A DNA stretch of 64,000 bases from Nocardia sp. XZ_19_385 (GTDB lineage Bacteria > Actinomycetota > Actinomycetes > Mycobacteriales > Mycobacteriaceae), in contig NZ_JACVEE010000001.1 in assembly GCF_015355755.1 (NCBI RefSeq), positions 620,001 through 684,000 of the forward strand. Reading direction: 5' to 3'. Shown piece by piece: positions 62,907 to 64,000 of this stretch (the first letter of the stretch is position 1; each line of letters opens with the position of its first letter). Position numbers and translations under genes: made by a program. The notes below the pieces were generated by a model that saw nothing but the letters and a program-made list of their open reading frames with translations, searched no databases and was not told the DNA's origin.

Positions 62907-64000
62907 CTACTGCCGGGGGTTTTCCGGCGGTTGCCAGGGGCGGCTGTAGTCGGGGCGCTCCGGCTCCTGCGACGGCTTCTTCTCCAGCCGCGGCTGTTCC
63001 TCGTGCGGCGGCAGCACCTGCTGATGCGGCGCGGGCTGCGGCGCGAGACCGTAGCCCTCGACCGGTGCGCGGGCCGTGGCCTCCGCATCGCGCACCGCCT
63101 TTTCGATGGCAGGGTCGGGCGCGGTGTCGAACCAGTCGGCGACCTCGGAATCGTCCTCGACCTTGGTCTCGGAACCGTCGGATTCCGGTGGCTCGTAACG
63201 GAACACGCCGTCCTCGCCCTGGGTGCCGAAGCTCTTGGCGAACCCTTCCAGGGCCTTGCCGAAATCGCTGGGCACCAGCCAGACCTTGTTGGCGTCGCCG
63301 CGCGCCACCATCGGCAGCGTCTGCAAGTACTGGTAGGCAAGCAGTTCCGGGGTCGGCTTGCCGGATTTGATTGCGGCGAAGACCTTTTCGATGGCCTTGG
63401 CCTGACCTTGGGCCTGCAGGTAGGCGGCGGCGCGTTCACCCTGGGCGCGCAAGATCCGGCTCTGCCGTTCACCCTCGGCCGCCAGAATCGAGGACTGTTT
63501 CGCGCCTTCGGCGGACAGGATCTGCGCCTGCTTCGCACCCTCGGCCGTCTTGATCGAGGATTCACGCTGCCCCTCGGCGGTGAGGATCATGGCGCGCTTC
63601 TCGCGATCGGCCTTCATCTGTTTTTCCATCGACTCCTGGATCGACGCCGGCGGATCGATGCTCTTGAGCTCCACCCGGGCGACCCGCAGACCCCACCGCC
63701 CGGTGGCCTCGTCCAGCACGCCGCGCAACTGGCCGTTGATCTGATCGCGCGAGGTCAGCGTCTGCTCGAGGGTCATCCCGCCGACCACATTGCGCAGCGT
63801 GGTCACCGTGAGCTGCTCGACCGCGGCGATGTAGTTGCTGATCTCGTAGACCGCGGCCTGCGGGCTGGTGACCTGGAAATACACCACCGTGTCGATGTGC
63901 AGCGTCAGGTTGTCCTCGGTGATCACCGGCTGCGGCTGAAACGACACCACGCGCTCGCGCAGATCGACCTTCGCGCGGATTCGGTCGGCGAAGGGCACCA
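62907..64000 (-). CDS. SPFH/Band 7 (flotillin-stomatin-like) protein, 5' end beyond window
   Basis: The C-terminal 364 residues or so of a membrane-associated scaffold protein; the start lies past the right edge. The SPFH domain (VVSFQPQPVITEDNLTLHID, VYEISNYIAAVEQLTVTTLR) is followed by a coiled helix of repeated AEG units (TAEGQRESSIKTAEGAKQAQ), as in stomatins and HflK-like proteins, and a Pro/Glu-rich tail. The missing N-terminus should hold the membrane anchor. Such proteins form membrane microdomains. The 166-base gap to the REC-PP2C gene holds only the GGGTATACCC element. Confidence 0.87.
   Translation of the reverse strand, partial: VPFADRIRAKVDLRERVVSFQPQPVITEDNLTLHIDTVVYFQVTSPQAAVYEISNYIAAVEQLTVTTLRNVVGGMTLEQTLTSRDQINGQLRGVLDEATGRWGLRVARVELKSIDPPASIQESMEKQMKADREKRAMILTAEGQRESSIKTAEGAKQAQILSAEGAKQSSILAAEGERQSRILRAQGERAAAYLQAQGQAKAIEKVFAAIKSGKPTPELLAYQYLQTLPMVARGDANKVWLVPSDFGKALEGFAKSFGTQGEDGVFRYEPPESDGSETKVEDDSEVADWFDTAPDPAIEKAVRDAEATARAPVEGYGLAPQPAPHQQVLPPHEEQPRLEKKPSQEPERPDYSRPWQPPENPRQ

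Overview
The window is high-GC DNA with dense, short-spaced genes. Its content is typical of a mycolic-acid actinomycete, and Nocardia is the best fit: F420-dependent luciferase-like oxidoreductases, a Ddn-type deazaflavin protein, DUF3558 lipoproteins, a MymA/EthA-like monooxygenase, MmpL transport, mycofactocin-type genes and, most tellingly, a nocardiolactone-like β-lactone cluster (nltABCD). Assignment to Nocardia is inference from gene content; there is no rRNA and no complete tRNA here.

Left part (1-18.8 kb). An antitoxin-like gene at the edge is followed by a class I (Fe-S) fumarase preceded by a strong DtxR/IdeR-type iron box, and a MarR regulator. Next is an orphan mycofactocin module (mftE-mftD divergent from an mftR-like TetR gene) without mftA, mftB, mftC or mftF. 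Then comes a five-gene stressosome operon (rsbR, rsbS, rsbT, rsbX and a large PAS-GAF-PP2C-kinase fusion) with a textbook SigF/SigB-type promoter. After it are an SRPBCC protein, a STAS antagonist, an F420 oxidoreductase, a cyclodeaminase-like protein, an L,D-transpeptidase, an ABC exporter with a divergent MarR regulator, FolD and a secreted YdcF-like protein.

Middle part (18.8-42.3 kb). A PrmC-like methyltransferase, a monooxygenase/SDR pair resembling mymA-sadH, and a TetR-controlled Rox-like flavin monooxygenase lead into the β-lactone cluster: two OleA-like thiolases (one lacking its catalytic Cys), an OleC-like β-lactone synthetase, a small membrane protein carrying a REP-like repeat array, an OleD-like reductase, a PapA-like acyltransferase and an MmpL transporter. 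Most of these genes overlap by ATGA, so they form one transcription unit. Smaller regulated pairs follow (MarR/NAD(P)-binding, TetR/Ddn, MocR/cupin), several with clear palindromic operators.

Right part (42.3-64 kb). A tRNA 3'-half remnant precedes the mutA-mutB-meaB methylmalonyl-CoA mutase operon. Then come a VTT membrane protein, an HtrA-like protease without a membrane anchor, a metal-dependent hydrolase/SDR pair, and an unusual ABC-type locus (lipoprotein binding protein, fused double permease, membrane TPR protein, no ATPase). The end is a second phosphorelay/partner-switching block: RsbW-like kinase, RsbV-like antagonist, Rcp1-type response regulator, CHASE3-type histidine kinase, REC-PP2C phosphatase and an SPFH protein cut by the window end. 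Both signalling blocks carry GGGTAT-type promoters, which suggests that they feed a SigF-like stress sigma factor encoded elsewhere.
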